NCBI RefSeq assembly: GCF_000368765.1
Contig: NZ_KB849655.1
Coordinates: 1,705,653 to 1,769,652 of the forward strand
Origin: Acinetobacter junii CIP 64.5
GTDB taxonomy: Bacteria; Pseudomonadota; Gammaproteobacteria; Pseudomonadales; Moraxellaceae
Direction: 5' to 3'
DNA: 64,000 bases
The notes under the pieces are model-generated. The model ran no database searches. It was given only the letters and a program-made list of their open reading frames with translations, and had not been told where the DNA came from. Positions 47,387-54,634 of this stretch are shown here, piece by piece; the stretch's first letter is position 1, and every line of letters begins with the position of its first letter. The position numbers and the translations under genes are program-made.

Positions 47387-48625
47387 TTATTTTAAAAATG
47401 GTGTTGCACCATACCTTCCTGATAAATAACGTAACTCCCAGTTTTCGCGATCATTTCTTGGGTTAAATTCTAATAAAGAATAAAGAGATGAAGCTTGATC
47501 GTTATCTTTTTCTACAAAGTAGATTTGATCTTTTCTTAAGAAATCAGGATCAATTAAGTGAGTGTCGTGAGTGACACAAATCATTTGGTTATCATTCTCA
47601 TGAAAAGTTTTTAAAAAATTTCTTACAAGAAGAGGGTGTAATGCAGAACTAAGTTCATCTACGTAAAATGTCTTAGTGGGTTCTTCTGAATTTTTTACAA
47701 CAAGTGGAGATAAAGCAAATAATTTATGAGTGCCATTAGACTCTAATCCAAATTCGAAAGGTACTAAATCACCATCAATGTCCTTATGGACAGTTTGGAT
47801 ATCATAAACCATCTCATCTTTGAAATTACTCATAATTTTCTCCTTCATTTCTGGAGGAATATTTTTATCACTTTTAAGAATTTTTTCAGCTAATGATGAG
47901 GGATCAACATTAACATTAACAATGTCTATATCCTGTTTACTAATAAAATTTAGAAACTGGTTTTTGAAAGTATCATCACTATAGATTTTTTTTGCAGCGT
48001 CTTCTAATGAAGTTTGCTCTACAAGTACTTGATCAAACCAATCATAAATTGGTTTTAAAAACTTACTATTATCTTGAACTGCTTTTGATAAAAATAAAAC
48101 ATTTTCGGAAGTTCTGATTGCGATATCTTCATAAATTCTTTTAGGTTTTAAATCATCACCAAAGCTATAAAAATATTCTTTTGTATCGTCTAATTGTCGT
48201 GTAAAAATATTCTTTTTGTATTTCTTTGGATAATAAGAAAGATGCTCAAAATAGACTCTCTGTGAATCTAGTTCAATCAAGTAATTATATCTGATGCCAT
48301 TACATAAAAAATTAAGCTCAAAAGTAGAAGGAGTAATACGACTTTCTTTATCTAACTTGAATGGCAAAATTTTAGTTTCATCATTTGGTGAATGACTAAC
48401 AGAATTTACAACTAATTTTTTTAAACGATGTAGAGCTGATAAAAAATTAGATTTTCCTGACGCATTAGGGCCATAGATGACCGCCACTTTTAAAAGTTTA
48501 AGATCCTTAATAGGTGTATCTAATAAGTGGTTACTATGGGCTAAATTCTTATTGTCAGCAATAAAACTTAATGTTTGTTGTTCTCTAAAAGATAGAAAAT
48601 TTTCTACTGTGAAGTCAATAATCAT
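47387..48625 (-). CDS. rloA: AAA15-family ATPase, RloA/AbiLi-like
   Basis: A 412-aa SMC/OLD-like ATPase. Walker A is VIYGPNASGKSNFLSAL (residues 50-66, GPNASGKS at 52-59), following the typical start MIIDFTVENFLSFREQQTLSF. The Walker B and D-loop are TFYVDELSSALHPLLVRNFL (near 325) and the switch His is in VTHDTHLIDP. This arrangement fits abortive-infection ATPases that sense phage and license a partner effector (here RloB). It is AT-rich with codon use unlike neighbouring core genes. The ATG is 24 bp downstream of an 18-bp palindrome. PARIS AriA is a distant alternative, but the partner is RloB, not DUF4435. Confidence 0.85.
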   Translation of the reverse strand: MIIDFTVENFLSFREQQTLSFIADNKNLAHSNHLLDTPIKDLKLLKVAVIYGPNASGKSNFLSALHRLKKLVVNSVSHSPNDETKILPFKLDKESRITPSTFELNFLCNGIRYNYLIELDSQRVYFEHLSYYPKKYKKNIFTRQLDDTKEYFYSFGDDLKPKRIYEDIAIRTSENVLFLSKAVQDNSKFLKPIYDWFDQVLVEQTSLEDAAKKIYSDDTFKNQFLNFISKQDIDIVNVNVDPSSLAEKILKSDKNIPPEMKEKIMSNFKDEMVYDIQTVHKDIDGDLVPFEFGLESNGTHKLFALSPLVVKNSEEPTKTFYVDELSSALHPLLVRNFLKTFHENDNQMICVTHDTHLIDPDFLRKDQIYFVEKDNDQASSLYSLLEFNPRNDRENWELRYLSGRYGATPFLK

Positions 48626-48648
48626 ATATAAAACCTAATTTCTATGGA

Positions 48649-48666
48649 CATTTTATCCATAAAATG
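48649..48666. promoter_or_regulatory. Palindrome upstream of rloAB
   Basis: CATTTTAT-CC-ATAAAATG, perfect 8-bp arms, centred about 32 bp before the rloA start. It could be an operator or a leader hairpin. Confidence 0.4.
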
Positions 48667-48761
48667 GATTATTCATTATAAATTTTACTATATCAAATCT
48701 ATTTGAGAATGAAAGACAAAATTAATCTTTCTTTTTAGAGATTATTTATTAATTTTTCTAA

Positions 48762-48789
48762 AATTAACATAATACACCTTATGCGAAAT
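48762..48789 (-). other. dif-like XerC/XerD site (D|C orientation)
   Basis: Read on the minus strand: XerC arm ATTTCGCATAA, core GGTGTA, XerD arm TTATGTTAATT. Both arms are very close to the Acinetobacter pdif consensus. It is the right boundary of the defence module, inverted relative to the site at 46575. The IS at 48795 begins 5 bp beyond its XerC arm. Confidence 0.88.
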
Positions 48790-48794
48790 ACTTG
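48790..48794. repeat. Target duplication ACTTG, left copy
   Basis: ACTTG lies between the XerC arm and the IS tip and is repeated at 50277-50281 after the far tip. Confidence 0.9.
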
Positions 48795-50276
48795 TGTAAG
48801 CCCAAAATAGAAATGTCCGGTTTCTCCAAAGTAAAAATGTCCGCTTTTAGAATATGCGCTTTTGCAATTTCCTTAGCGGACGGTTTGATATGTTGGTGTC
48901 TATGTCGGATAAAGAACTTAAACGATTGTCGGTCTTGCAAGAAATCTGTGATCAACGTATAACTCAATCCCAGGCTGCTCAGCTACTTCATATCTCAGAA
49001 CGTCACATCAGACGCTTACTGCAGAAATACAAAGCTCAAGGTCCCGCTGCATTAGCCCATGCCGGTCGTGGCCAAATCAGCAATTCTAAACTTCCTGAAG
49101 AACTCAGACTTAAGTGTCTCAATATTGTTTCAGATCAACTTTATGGTTTCGGACCCACTTTAGCGCATGAAAAGCTCACCACCGTGCATGGATTCGATCT
49201 TTCAGTAGAAACCCTGCGTTCCTGGATGATTGCAGCCGATTTATGGATCCCTCGCTGCAAGCGCCTGAAACGACCATATCAGCCTCGTTATAACCGAGAT
49301 TGTTATGGTGAATTGATCCAAATTGATGGCTCACACCATGATTGGTTTGAAGGTCGAGCACCTAAATGCTGTCTGCTAGTATTCATCGATGATGCCACAG
49401 GAAAATTGCAGCATTTACGCTTCTGTGCGTCAGAGTCAGCCTTTGACTATATGATTTCGACACGTTTATATATCGAACAGCATGGTAAGCCATTGGCATT
49501 TTACAGTGACAAACATTCAGTTTTTAGGGTGAATCAAAGTAGCAAGAAAGACACCAAGATTACCCAGTTTGGACGTGTTCTGAGCACTCTCAATATCGAT
49601 ATCATTTTCGCTAACTCCCCTCAAGCCAAAGGTCGTGTAGAACGAGCGAATAGAACACTTCAGGATCGTCTGATTAAGGAGATGCGTCTAGAAGGCATCA
49701 GTTCAATTGCAGATGCCAATAAGTGGCTGCCGTGCTTTATTGAGCAATTTAATCGTAAATTCGCCAAGATGGCTTTTAATTCCAAGGATCTACATCGGCC
49801 TATCGCTGAAACAGCCGAAGAATTAGATGATGTTTTTACCTGGCGTGAACCCCGCAGGGTCACGAACAGCTTGACGATTACTTATGATAAATGCGTATAT
49901 ATCTTGGAAAACAGCGAAGAAAATCAAAGATTGGGCGGCAAGTATCTTGAGTTCCTGGAATATCCGGATGGTACTGTAGCCATTGAATATCAGGGAAGAA
50001 AAATCAATTACAGCATCTTTGATAAATTAAGTCAGCTCAACCAGCGAGAGATCGTTGAGAATAAACGTTTGGGTTCTGTGCTGGCACATATTCAACAACA
50101 GCATGAACAACTGGAACACCAAAACAAACGCAATCGTTCTCAAAAGATGCCACGTAGACAAGCACAGAAAACAGCGATTGAACAACGAAATCTAAATCCT
50201 GTGCTTGACTTGGAAATGTCCATATAGGACATTTCTATTTGGTTATTAGGTAGGACATTTCTACTTGGGAATAACA
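48795..50276 (+). mobile_element. IS1202-type insertion sequence, right copy
   Basis: 1,482 bp with the same ends as the left copy, in opposite orientation: TGTAAGCCC... at 48795 and ...GGGAATAACA at 50276. Flanked by ACTTG duplications. Both subterminal regions carry repeats ending AAATGTCC (48801-48818, 48825-48842; complement at 50227-50243, 50253-50270), probably transposase-binding sites. A perfect hairpin GAAATGTCC-ATATA-GGACATTTC (50213-50235) overlaps the transposase stop. As with the left copy, the transposase end faces the XerC arm at 5 bp. Confidence 0.92.
48854..50227 (+). CDS. IS1202-group transposase, right copy
   Basis: A 457-aa protein identical to the one encoded at 45137-46510, with the same helix-turn-helix and DDE core. 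Identity of the two copies, including the readings in other frames, indicates very recent duplication by transposition or gene conversion. Intact, so probably active. Possible shorter starts are ATG 48890 and ATG 48902. Confidence 0.92.
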   Translation: MRFCNFLSGRFDMLVSMSDKELKRLSVLQEICDQRITQSQAAQLLHISERHIRRLLQKYKAQGPAALAHAGRGQISNSKLPEELRLKCLNIVSDQLYGFGPTLAHEKLTTVHGFDLSVETLRSWMIAADLWIPRCKRLKRPYQPRYNRDCYGELIQIDGSHHDWFEGRAPKCCLLVFIDDATGKLQHLRFCASESAFDYMISTRLYIEQHGKPLAFYSDKHSVFRVNQSSKKDTKITQFGRVLSTLNIDIIFANSPQAKGRVERANRTLQDRLIKEMRLEGISSIADANKWLPCFIEQFNRKFAKMAFNSKDLHRPIAETAEELDDVFTWREPRRVTNSLTITYDKCVYILENSEENQRLGGKYLEFLEYPDGTVAIEYQGRKINYSIFDKLSQLNQREIVENKRLGSVLAHIQQQHEQLEHQNKRNRSQKMPRRQAQKTAIEQRNLNPVLDLEMSI

Positions 50277-50281
50277 ACTTG
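50277..50281. repeat. Target duplication ACTTG, right copy
   Basis: Second copy of the ACTTG duplication made by the right IS. Confidence 0.9.
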
Positions 50282-50417
50282 AGATTTTAACATAAATATC
50301 AATATCTTAAATTAGGTCGTTCTAGGGTTCAGCATACTGAAACGGCTTTTATATGATTTTTCACGTTCCACGCTTATTTTTCAATCATTATTTCCAATAA
50401 TTGATGAATTAAACTCA

Positions 50418-50443
50418 ATAAAAAGGAAGCATCAGCTTCCTTT
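50418..50443 (-). terminator. Terminator of pyrE
   Basis: Stem AAAGGAAGC/GCTTCCTTT with a 4-nt loop. On the minus strand it is followed by a T run. Confidence 0.85.
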
Positions 50444-50456
50444 CTCTATCTAAAAC

Positions 50457-51107
50457 TTAGATGCCATATTTTTCACGATAAGCCTGCATATTTGCCAATG
50501 CTTCTTTCTCGCCTTTGGCATCCAAATAATCCATCAAATCTTTCATTGTGATTAAAGCATGCACTGGGATTTCGAGTTCTTTTTGTACTTCCTGAATCGC
50601 AGAAAGTTCACCTTGACCACGTTCTTGACGATCTAATGCAACCAATACCCCCGCAATCGTTGCACCAGCATTTTTTAAGATAGTCACAACTTCACGAATC
50701 GCAGTCCCCGCAGTGATCACATCATCAATGATCCAGACTTTTTGACCTGCAACCGATGCACCAACCAACACACCACCTTCACCATGATCTTTAGCTTCTT
50801 TACGGTTAAAACCCCAAGGAACGCTCTTGCCATGTATTTGAGACAAGGCCACCGCAGTTGCTGCTACAAAAGGAATACCTTTGTACGCAGGACCAAAAAT
50901 CAAACCGACATTGTCACACTGAACCAATTTATCTGCATAGCCTTGTGCTAAAAGAGAGAGTGCTTCACCATCATTTAACAAACCTGCGTTAAAGAAATAA
51001 GGACTGACACGACCTGATTTTAAGGTAAACTCACCAAATTTAAGCACACCACGTGATAATGCGAGTTCAATAAAAGCTTGCGGATTAAATGACACAGGCG
51101 TTGTCAT
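50457..51107 (-). CDS. pyrE: Orotate phosphoribosyltransferase
   Basis: A 216-aa enzyme that makes orotidine-5'-phosphate from orotate and PRPP. The N-terminal [20 protein letters not shown] binds orotate. The flexible loop [14 protein letters not shown] follows, and the PRPP motif [16 protein letters not shown] lies near residue 122. ATG 51107 is chosen because it has GGAGCACC upstream and matches the normal N-terminus ([12 protein letters not shown]). Divergent from crc with a 39-bp gap, the arrangement also found in pseudomonads. Confidence 0.95.
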   Translation of the reverse strand: MTTPVSFNPQAFIELALSRGVLKFGEFTLKSGRVSPYFFNAGLLNDGEALSLLAQGYADKLVQCDNVGLIFGPAYKGIPFVAATAVALSQIHGKSVPWGFNRKEAKDHGEGGVLVGASVAGQKVWIIDDVITAGTAIREVVTILKNAGATIAGVLVALDRQERGQGELSAIQEVQKELEIPVHALITMKDLMDYLDAKGEKEALANMQAYREKYGI

Positions 51108-51146
51108 AAGGTGCTCCAAATTCATCAATTGAGGTTAAACATACGC

Positions 51147-51971
51147 ATGATACCAAAGGATAGCTATCCAAGTGATGTAAAAATTCTTCGAGTCGTCTCA
51201 ATTAACGTAAATGGGCTACGTTCATCAGTAACCAAAGGTCTACTCGAATGGTTAGAACAGTCCGATGCGGATGTCGTATGTATGCAAGAAAGCCGCATCA
51301 CCCATGAACAATGGACTGATAAATTCAAACCTGAGGGTTGGTATACGCACTTATTTCCAGCTGAACGTGCAGGCTATGCAGGTACAGCAATTTATAGTCG
51401 TTTGCCATTTATTACGGTGAAAAATGGACTTGGCTTTGAACTTGCTGACTCGCAAGGGCGTTTTATCACGGCGGAGTTTGATTTAGGACTGTCACATCCT
51501 GTTCATATTGCTTCTCTATACTTACCATCAGGTTCAAGTGGTGAAGATGCACAAGCACGTAAAGATTTATTTTTACTAGAATACGCCAAGATTTTAAAAC
51601 AATGGCGAGATGAAAATAAATCGATCATCGTCTGTGGTGACTATAATATCGTGCATAAACGTATTGATATTAAAAACTGGTCAGGCAATCAAAAATCATC
51701 AGGCTGCTTACCACATGAACGAGCATGGCTTGATCACATTTATGATGATTTGGGCTATGTGGATACTTTCCGTGAAGTCCGCCAAGAAGCAGAATTATAT
51801 TCATGGTGGTCAAATCGCGGTCAAGCCCGTGCGAAAAATGTCGGTTGGCGCATCGACTATCAAGCTTGCTCTCCAGACTGGAAAGCACGTACAACCAATG
51901 CATGGGTCTATAAAGAACAATGGTTTAGCGACCATGCCCCTGTGATCATCGACTACAAAATAAACGAATAA
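51147..51971 (+). CDS. crc: Crc / exonuclease III-family protein
   Basis: A 274-aa member of the exonuclease/endonuclease/phosphatase fold. The position divergent from pyrE identifies it as the Crc orthologue, the co-repressor that acts with Hfq in carbon catabolite repression. Motifs of the nuclease fold remain: SINVNGLRSS, CMQESRI (Glu), GDYNIVH (Asp, Asn), WRIDYQ and SDHAPVI. Whether it degrades DNA cannot be read from sequence; Pseudomonas Crc does not. ATG 51147 is chosen over GTG 51111, which lies inside the pyrE start region. An 18-bp palindrome overlaps the stop codon. Confidence 0.88.
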   Translation: MIPKDSYPSDVKILRVVSINVNGLRSSVTKGLLEWLEQSDADVVCMQESRITHEQWTDKFKPEGWYTHLFPAERAGYAGTAIYSRLPFITVKNGLGFELADSQGRFITAEFDLGLSHPVHIASLYLPSGSSGEDAQARKDLFLLEYAKILKQWRDENKSIIVCGDYNIVHKRIDIKNWSGNQKSSGCLPHERAWLDHIYDDLGYVDTFREVRQEAELYSWWSNRGQARAKNVGWRIDYQACSPDWKARTTNAWVYKEQWFSDHAPVIIDYKINE

Positions 51972-51988
51972 GTGAACAAGTGTTCACT
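51971..51988. promoter_or_regulatory. 18-bp perfect palindrome after crc
   Basis: AGTGAACA-AG-TGTTCACT begins at the last base of the crc stop codon. Without a T tract it is a poor terminator. The form is that of a TetR-type operator. It lies about 70-90 bp upstream of the predicted start of the sRNA candidate at 52068. Confidence 0.45.
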
Positions 51989-52034
51989 TTGACCGCTTCT
52001 TTAGCTTACATATCGTGTCGTTTTTTGTGTATTT

Positions 52035-52063
52035 TTATTTATCACCTGTAACGGCATTATAGC
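52035..52063 (+). promoter_or_regulatory. Putative promoter of the sRNA candidate
   Basis: A weak -35 (TTATTT, 52035-52040) and -10 (TATAGC, 52058-52063) with 17-bp spacing would start RNA near 52070. A half-site CTTACA (52005-52010) resembles the right half of the GacA binding site of rsm genes, but the left half is missing. Confidence 0.35.
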
Positions 52064-52067
52064 ACCA

Positions 52068-52220
52068 CGGCACAGGGAAGCGGTCAGGATGACCAGAAGG
52101 GATAGGACGCCGTAGGAAGATAAAATAAACTTAGTTTAAGTTTATTTGCAAGGATGAGACATTGGACGTTGAAATGAGACCCGCATGATCAGGATGATTA
52201 GATGCGGGTTTTCTCTTTTT
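52068..52220 (+). ncRNA. Candidate RsmZ/CsrB-type CsrA-sequestering sRNA
   Basis: About 150 nt with no ORF. It holds about eight GGA motifs (near 52075, 52087, 52100, 52105, 52115, 52152, 52164, 52192). Two lie alone in perfect hairpin loops, GGTCA-GGA-TGACC (52083-52095) and ATCA-GGA-TGAT (52188-52198), the ideal CsrA/RsmA binding form. A long AT stem (AAATAAACTT with AAGTTTATTT, about 52124-52147) separates two GGA-rich halves. The 3' end is an intrinsic terminator, ACCCGCAT/ATGCGGGT (52179-52209) then a T tract, whose loop carries the last GGA. This is the architecture of Gac/Rsm sRNAs. Confidence 0.68.
52179..52220 (+). terminator. Terminator of the sRNA candidate
   Basis: Perfect 8-bp stem ACCCGCAT/ATGCGGGT with a 15-nt loop, then TTTTCTCTTTTTT. 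Confidence 0.88.
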
Positions 52221-52409
52221 TAGATATTCGATTTTTTTCTTGACGCTGTCTTTAGCTTTTATGCTCAATATATAAGAACAATTTAATCAATCACCCATCT
52301 TTTAGAAATCTCTCAATCAACTTTATAAACAATATCGATTGGCAACTGAGTCAGTTTTTACGTTAGGCTTTCGAATAAATCTTTTCATCAATCTATATGG
52401 TTTTTCAGT

Positions 52410-52760
52410 ATGTTTAAAATTTACGGTATTAAAAATTGCAATTCAATGAAAAAAGCTTTCGATGCTTTAACTGCCAAAGGAATTGCTTACGAATTTCATG
52501 ATTATAAAAAACAAGGTATTGATGCTGAAACTTTAACAGTCTGGCTGAAAGAGATTGGCGCAGACAAAGTATTAAATAAAAAAGGCACCACATGGCGCAA
52601 ACTCAGCGAAGCGGAACAAAATCATGCGACTAGTAACGAATCAAATCTGATTGAAACATTGATCGCACAACCGAGCTTGATTAAACGCCCAGTTTTACAA
52701 ACTCCTCAAGGTTATGTGATCGGTTTTGATGAGGCGGCTTATGCAAATTTATCGGCTTAA
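52410..52760 (+). CDS. ArsC/Spx-like (YffB-type) thioredoxin-fold protein
   Basis: A 116-aa ArsC-fold protein. The N-terminal IYGIKNCNSMKKAFDALTAKGIAYEFHDYKK has a single reactive Cys10 in the place of the arsenate reductase nucleophile (C-N-S, no CxxC). The sequence continues with LNKKGTTWRKLSEAEQ and the family end PSLIKRPVLQTPQGYVIGFDE. This is the YffB branch, whose physiological substrate is unknown. True arsenate reduction is not supported, as no ars genes adjoin. Monocistronic, with a terminator. Confidence 0.87.
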   Translation: MFKIYGIKNCNSMKKAFDALTAKGIAYEFHDYKKQGIDAETLTVWLKEIGADKVLNKKGTTWRKLSEAEQNHATSNESNLIETLIAQPSLIKRPVLQTPQGYVIGFDEAAYANLSA

Positions 52761-52774
52761 AATAAGCAAACAAT

Positions 52775-52808
52775 AAAAAACCGAGTGGATTTACACTCGG
52801 TTTTTTTA
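52775..52808. terminator. Bidirectional terminator, YffB-like/DUF2147
   Basis: Stem CCGAGTG/CACTCGG (52781-52800) flanked by A and T runs on either side. Confidence 0.87.
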
Positions 52809-52821
52809 TATCGAATTCGGT

Positions 52822-53259
52822 TTAGTTGGTACGAATCCAAGTTTGGTTACGACCTAATGCTGCAACGCCGATGTAGCCACGTAATTTAAGCTTTTTACCA
52901 CCATCGATGATTTCAGCTTTCAATTTATAAGTTTTACCATTTTTAGGATCAATGATAGAACCGCCATCATAATTTGTACCGCCTGCATTTTTAAGACCAT
53001 GAACAATTGTCACGCCTTTCAGCGGTTTATTTTTAAAAGTACCTTCACATTTAGTGCAGGCATTTTCCTGACCAGCCACTAAAAATTTTTGAATTGATGC
53101 ATTGAGCGTACCGTCTTTTTGCTCTGTAAACTTCACAATCGCTTTCGGTTGTTTAGTTTCATCATCAATCGTTTGCCAAACACTACCGTTAAGCACATCT
53201 GCCGCATTGGCAAAAGTTGTTAAACCGAGCAATCCAAATGCTAAAGCAATTTTCTTCAT
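52822..53259 (-). CDS. DUF2147 exported protein
   Basis: A 145-aa secreted protein. The signal peptide ends at about residue 19 (TTFANA). The mature part starts LNGSVWQTIDDETKQPKAIVKF, typical of DUF2147. It has two cysteines in NACTKCEGTFKNKPLKGVTIVHGLK that could form a disulfide, and the C-terminal repeat-like IDGGKKLKLRGYIGVAALGRNQTW. The fold is a small beta barrel reminiscent of lipocalins; the function is unknown. Confidence 0.85.
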   Translation of the reverse strand: MKKIALAFGLLGLTTFANAADVLNGSVWQTIDDETKQPKAIVKFTEQKDGTLNASIQKFLVAGQENACTKCEGTFKNKPLKGVTIVHGLKNAGGTNYDGGSIIDPKNGKTYKLKAEIIDGGKKLKLRGYIGVAALGRNQTWIRTN

Positions 53260-53447
53260 TTTTGTAATATCCTTAAGGGGGTCTTTTCAAGACTAAGAGT
53301 ATTGAGAATTTCTATCAATATTGCAATTCTTGATTATGACTATTGGGTATAGCCTGAGCAACAACAAAACATTGCTGTAATTACAGTGCAAGGCACATGA
53401 GTCAAAACTCTCTTAGTTATATACTGAACTAACAATATGGAAAAATT

Positions 53448-54359
53448 ATGAAATTTGGTACTGTTTGGAAATATTATTTTACTGAATCGTTACTAAAAGC
53501 GACTATTCGCACGCCGAGTCAGTTTAATTTAGCACCGAATGCGTTACGACCTGTTTTAGATCAACTTTGTCGCTTGTTTCCTCAGAATCCAACAGTACAA
53601 ATTCGACCACTACGTTTGGCTGGTGTTCGCGGTGAAGAAATCAAAGCTCAAGCTTCTGCAACCCAACTGATCTTTCATATTCATGGGGGTGCCTTTTTCT
53701 TAGGTAGCCTAAACACACATCGTGCATTAATGACTGACATCTCAGCTCGTACTCAAATGCAGGTGATCCATGTAGATTATCCACTCGCACCTGAACATCC
53801 ATTCCCAGAGGCGATTGATGCAATTTTTGATGTATACCAAGCACTACTGGTACAAGGAATTAAACCCAAAGATATTATTGTCTCTGGCGACTCGTGTGGG
53901 GCTAACCTTGCATTGGCGCTTTGCTTACGCTTGAAGCAACAGCCTGAACTGATGCCAAGTGGTATGATTTTAATGTCACCATATTTAGATCTGACACTCA
54001 CCAGTGAATCATTACGTTTCAATCAGAAGCATGATGCTTTACTTTCGATTGAAGCTTTACAAGCAGGAATCAATCATTATTTGAAGGATGGGATTCAAGC
54101 GGATGATCCTCGCGTATCTCCTTTATTTGATGATCTAAAAGGTTTACCGCCAACGTTGGTTCAAGTCGGCTCTAAGGAAATCCTATTGGATGATTCAAAA
54201 CGCTTTAGAGAAAAGGCGGAAAAAGCCAATGTCAAAGTGAACTTCAAACTTTACACAGGTATGTGGCATAACTTCCAAATGTTTAATGCATGGTTCCCTG
54301 AAGCGAAACAAGCACTAGCGGATATTGCTGAGTTTGCTCATTCCTTAGATCGAAATTAA
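53448..54359 (+). CDS. Alpha/beta hydrolase (HSL-type esterase)
   Basis: A 303-aa hydrolase of the hormone-sensitive-lipase class. The oxyanion-hole motif HIHGGAFFLGS lies near residue 75. The nucleophile Ser is in the elbow IVSGDSCGANLAL (near 148), the catalytic Asp probably in GSKEILLDDSKRF (near 247), and the His in GMWHNFQMF (near 278). No signal peptide, so cytoplasmic. Substrate is not predictable; short-chain esters are usual for the class. Monocistronic; a palindrome downstream (54382-54405) lacks a T tract. Confidence 0.9.
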   Translation: MKFGTVWKYYFTESLLKATIRTPSQFNLAPNALRPVLDQLCRLFPQNPTVQIRPLRLAGVRGEEIKAQASATQLIFHIHGGAFFLGSLNTHRALMTDISARTQMQVIHVDYPLAPEHPFPEAIDAIFDVYQALLVQGIKPKDIIVSGDSCGANLALALCLRLKQQPELMPSGMILMSPYLDLTLTSESLRFNQKHDALLSIEALQAGINHYLKDGIQADDPRVSPLFDDLKGLPPTLVQVGSKEILLDDSKRFREKAEKANVKVNFKLYTGMWHNFQMFNAWFPEAKQALADIAEFAHSLDRN

Positions 54360-54634
54360 CTCATTTTCTCCAAATGAAAAAAATGGTCAGCAATGGCTGA
54401 CCATTGTCACTCTTAATTTGTTTTTGTCATAATAGTTAAAATTTGATCGATTATTTAGATAACCAAGCCTTTTTCCAAAAAATTTTCCCTTGCGATTTAA
54501 CATTAAAAACCGAGAGCTAGACTTTTTTCTCAATCTAAAGATGCTATTGTAATTTCAATAATCGTTTTTCAATTTTTTTGATGACAAATTTACACTTATA
54601 ACCGTTCTTAGGAATCTCATTGCATAAAGGATGC

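Larger units (their letters stand above)
46575..48789. mobile_element. Putative chromosomal dif module carrying an AbiL/RloAB pair
   Basis: A 2.2-kb segment bounded by two inverted 28-bp dif-like sites with their XerC arms facing outward. This is the architecture of the dif (pdif) modules that move genes between Acinetobacter plasmids through XerC/XerD recombination. It carries only a two-gene defence-type operon, which is visibly more AT-rich than its surroundings. It interrupts the DUF3565-pyrE interval of the core chromosome. No integrase, relaxase or replication gene is present, so mobility would depend on host XerCD. Confidence 0.75.

Noticed and set aside
46633..48625. PARIS (AriA/AriB) or retron-type defence system
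   Set aside because: The small partner has the basic N-terminus and LTEGDSEEIYF core of RloB, not DUF4435, and no reverse transcriptase or msr/msd RNA is seen.
45083..50281. The two inverted IS copies as one composite transposon carrying rloAB
   Set aside because: Each IS has its own 5-bp duplication (GAAGT and ACTTG). A composite would show one shared duplication at the outer ends only.
54382..54405. Hairpin after the esterase gene as a terminator
   Set aside because: AATGGTCAGC/GCTGACCATT stem is good but no T tract follows, so it is not called a terminator.
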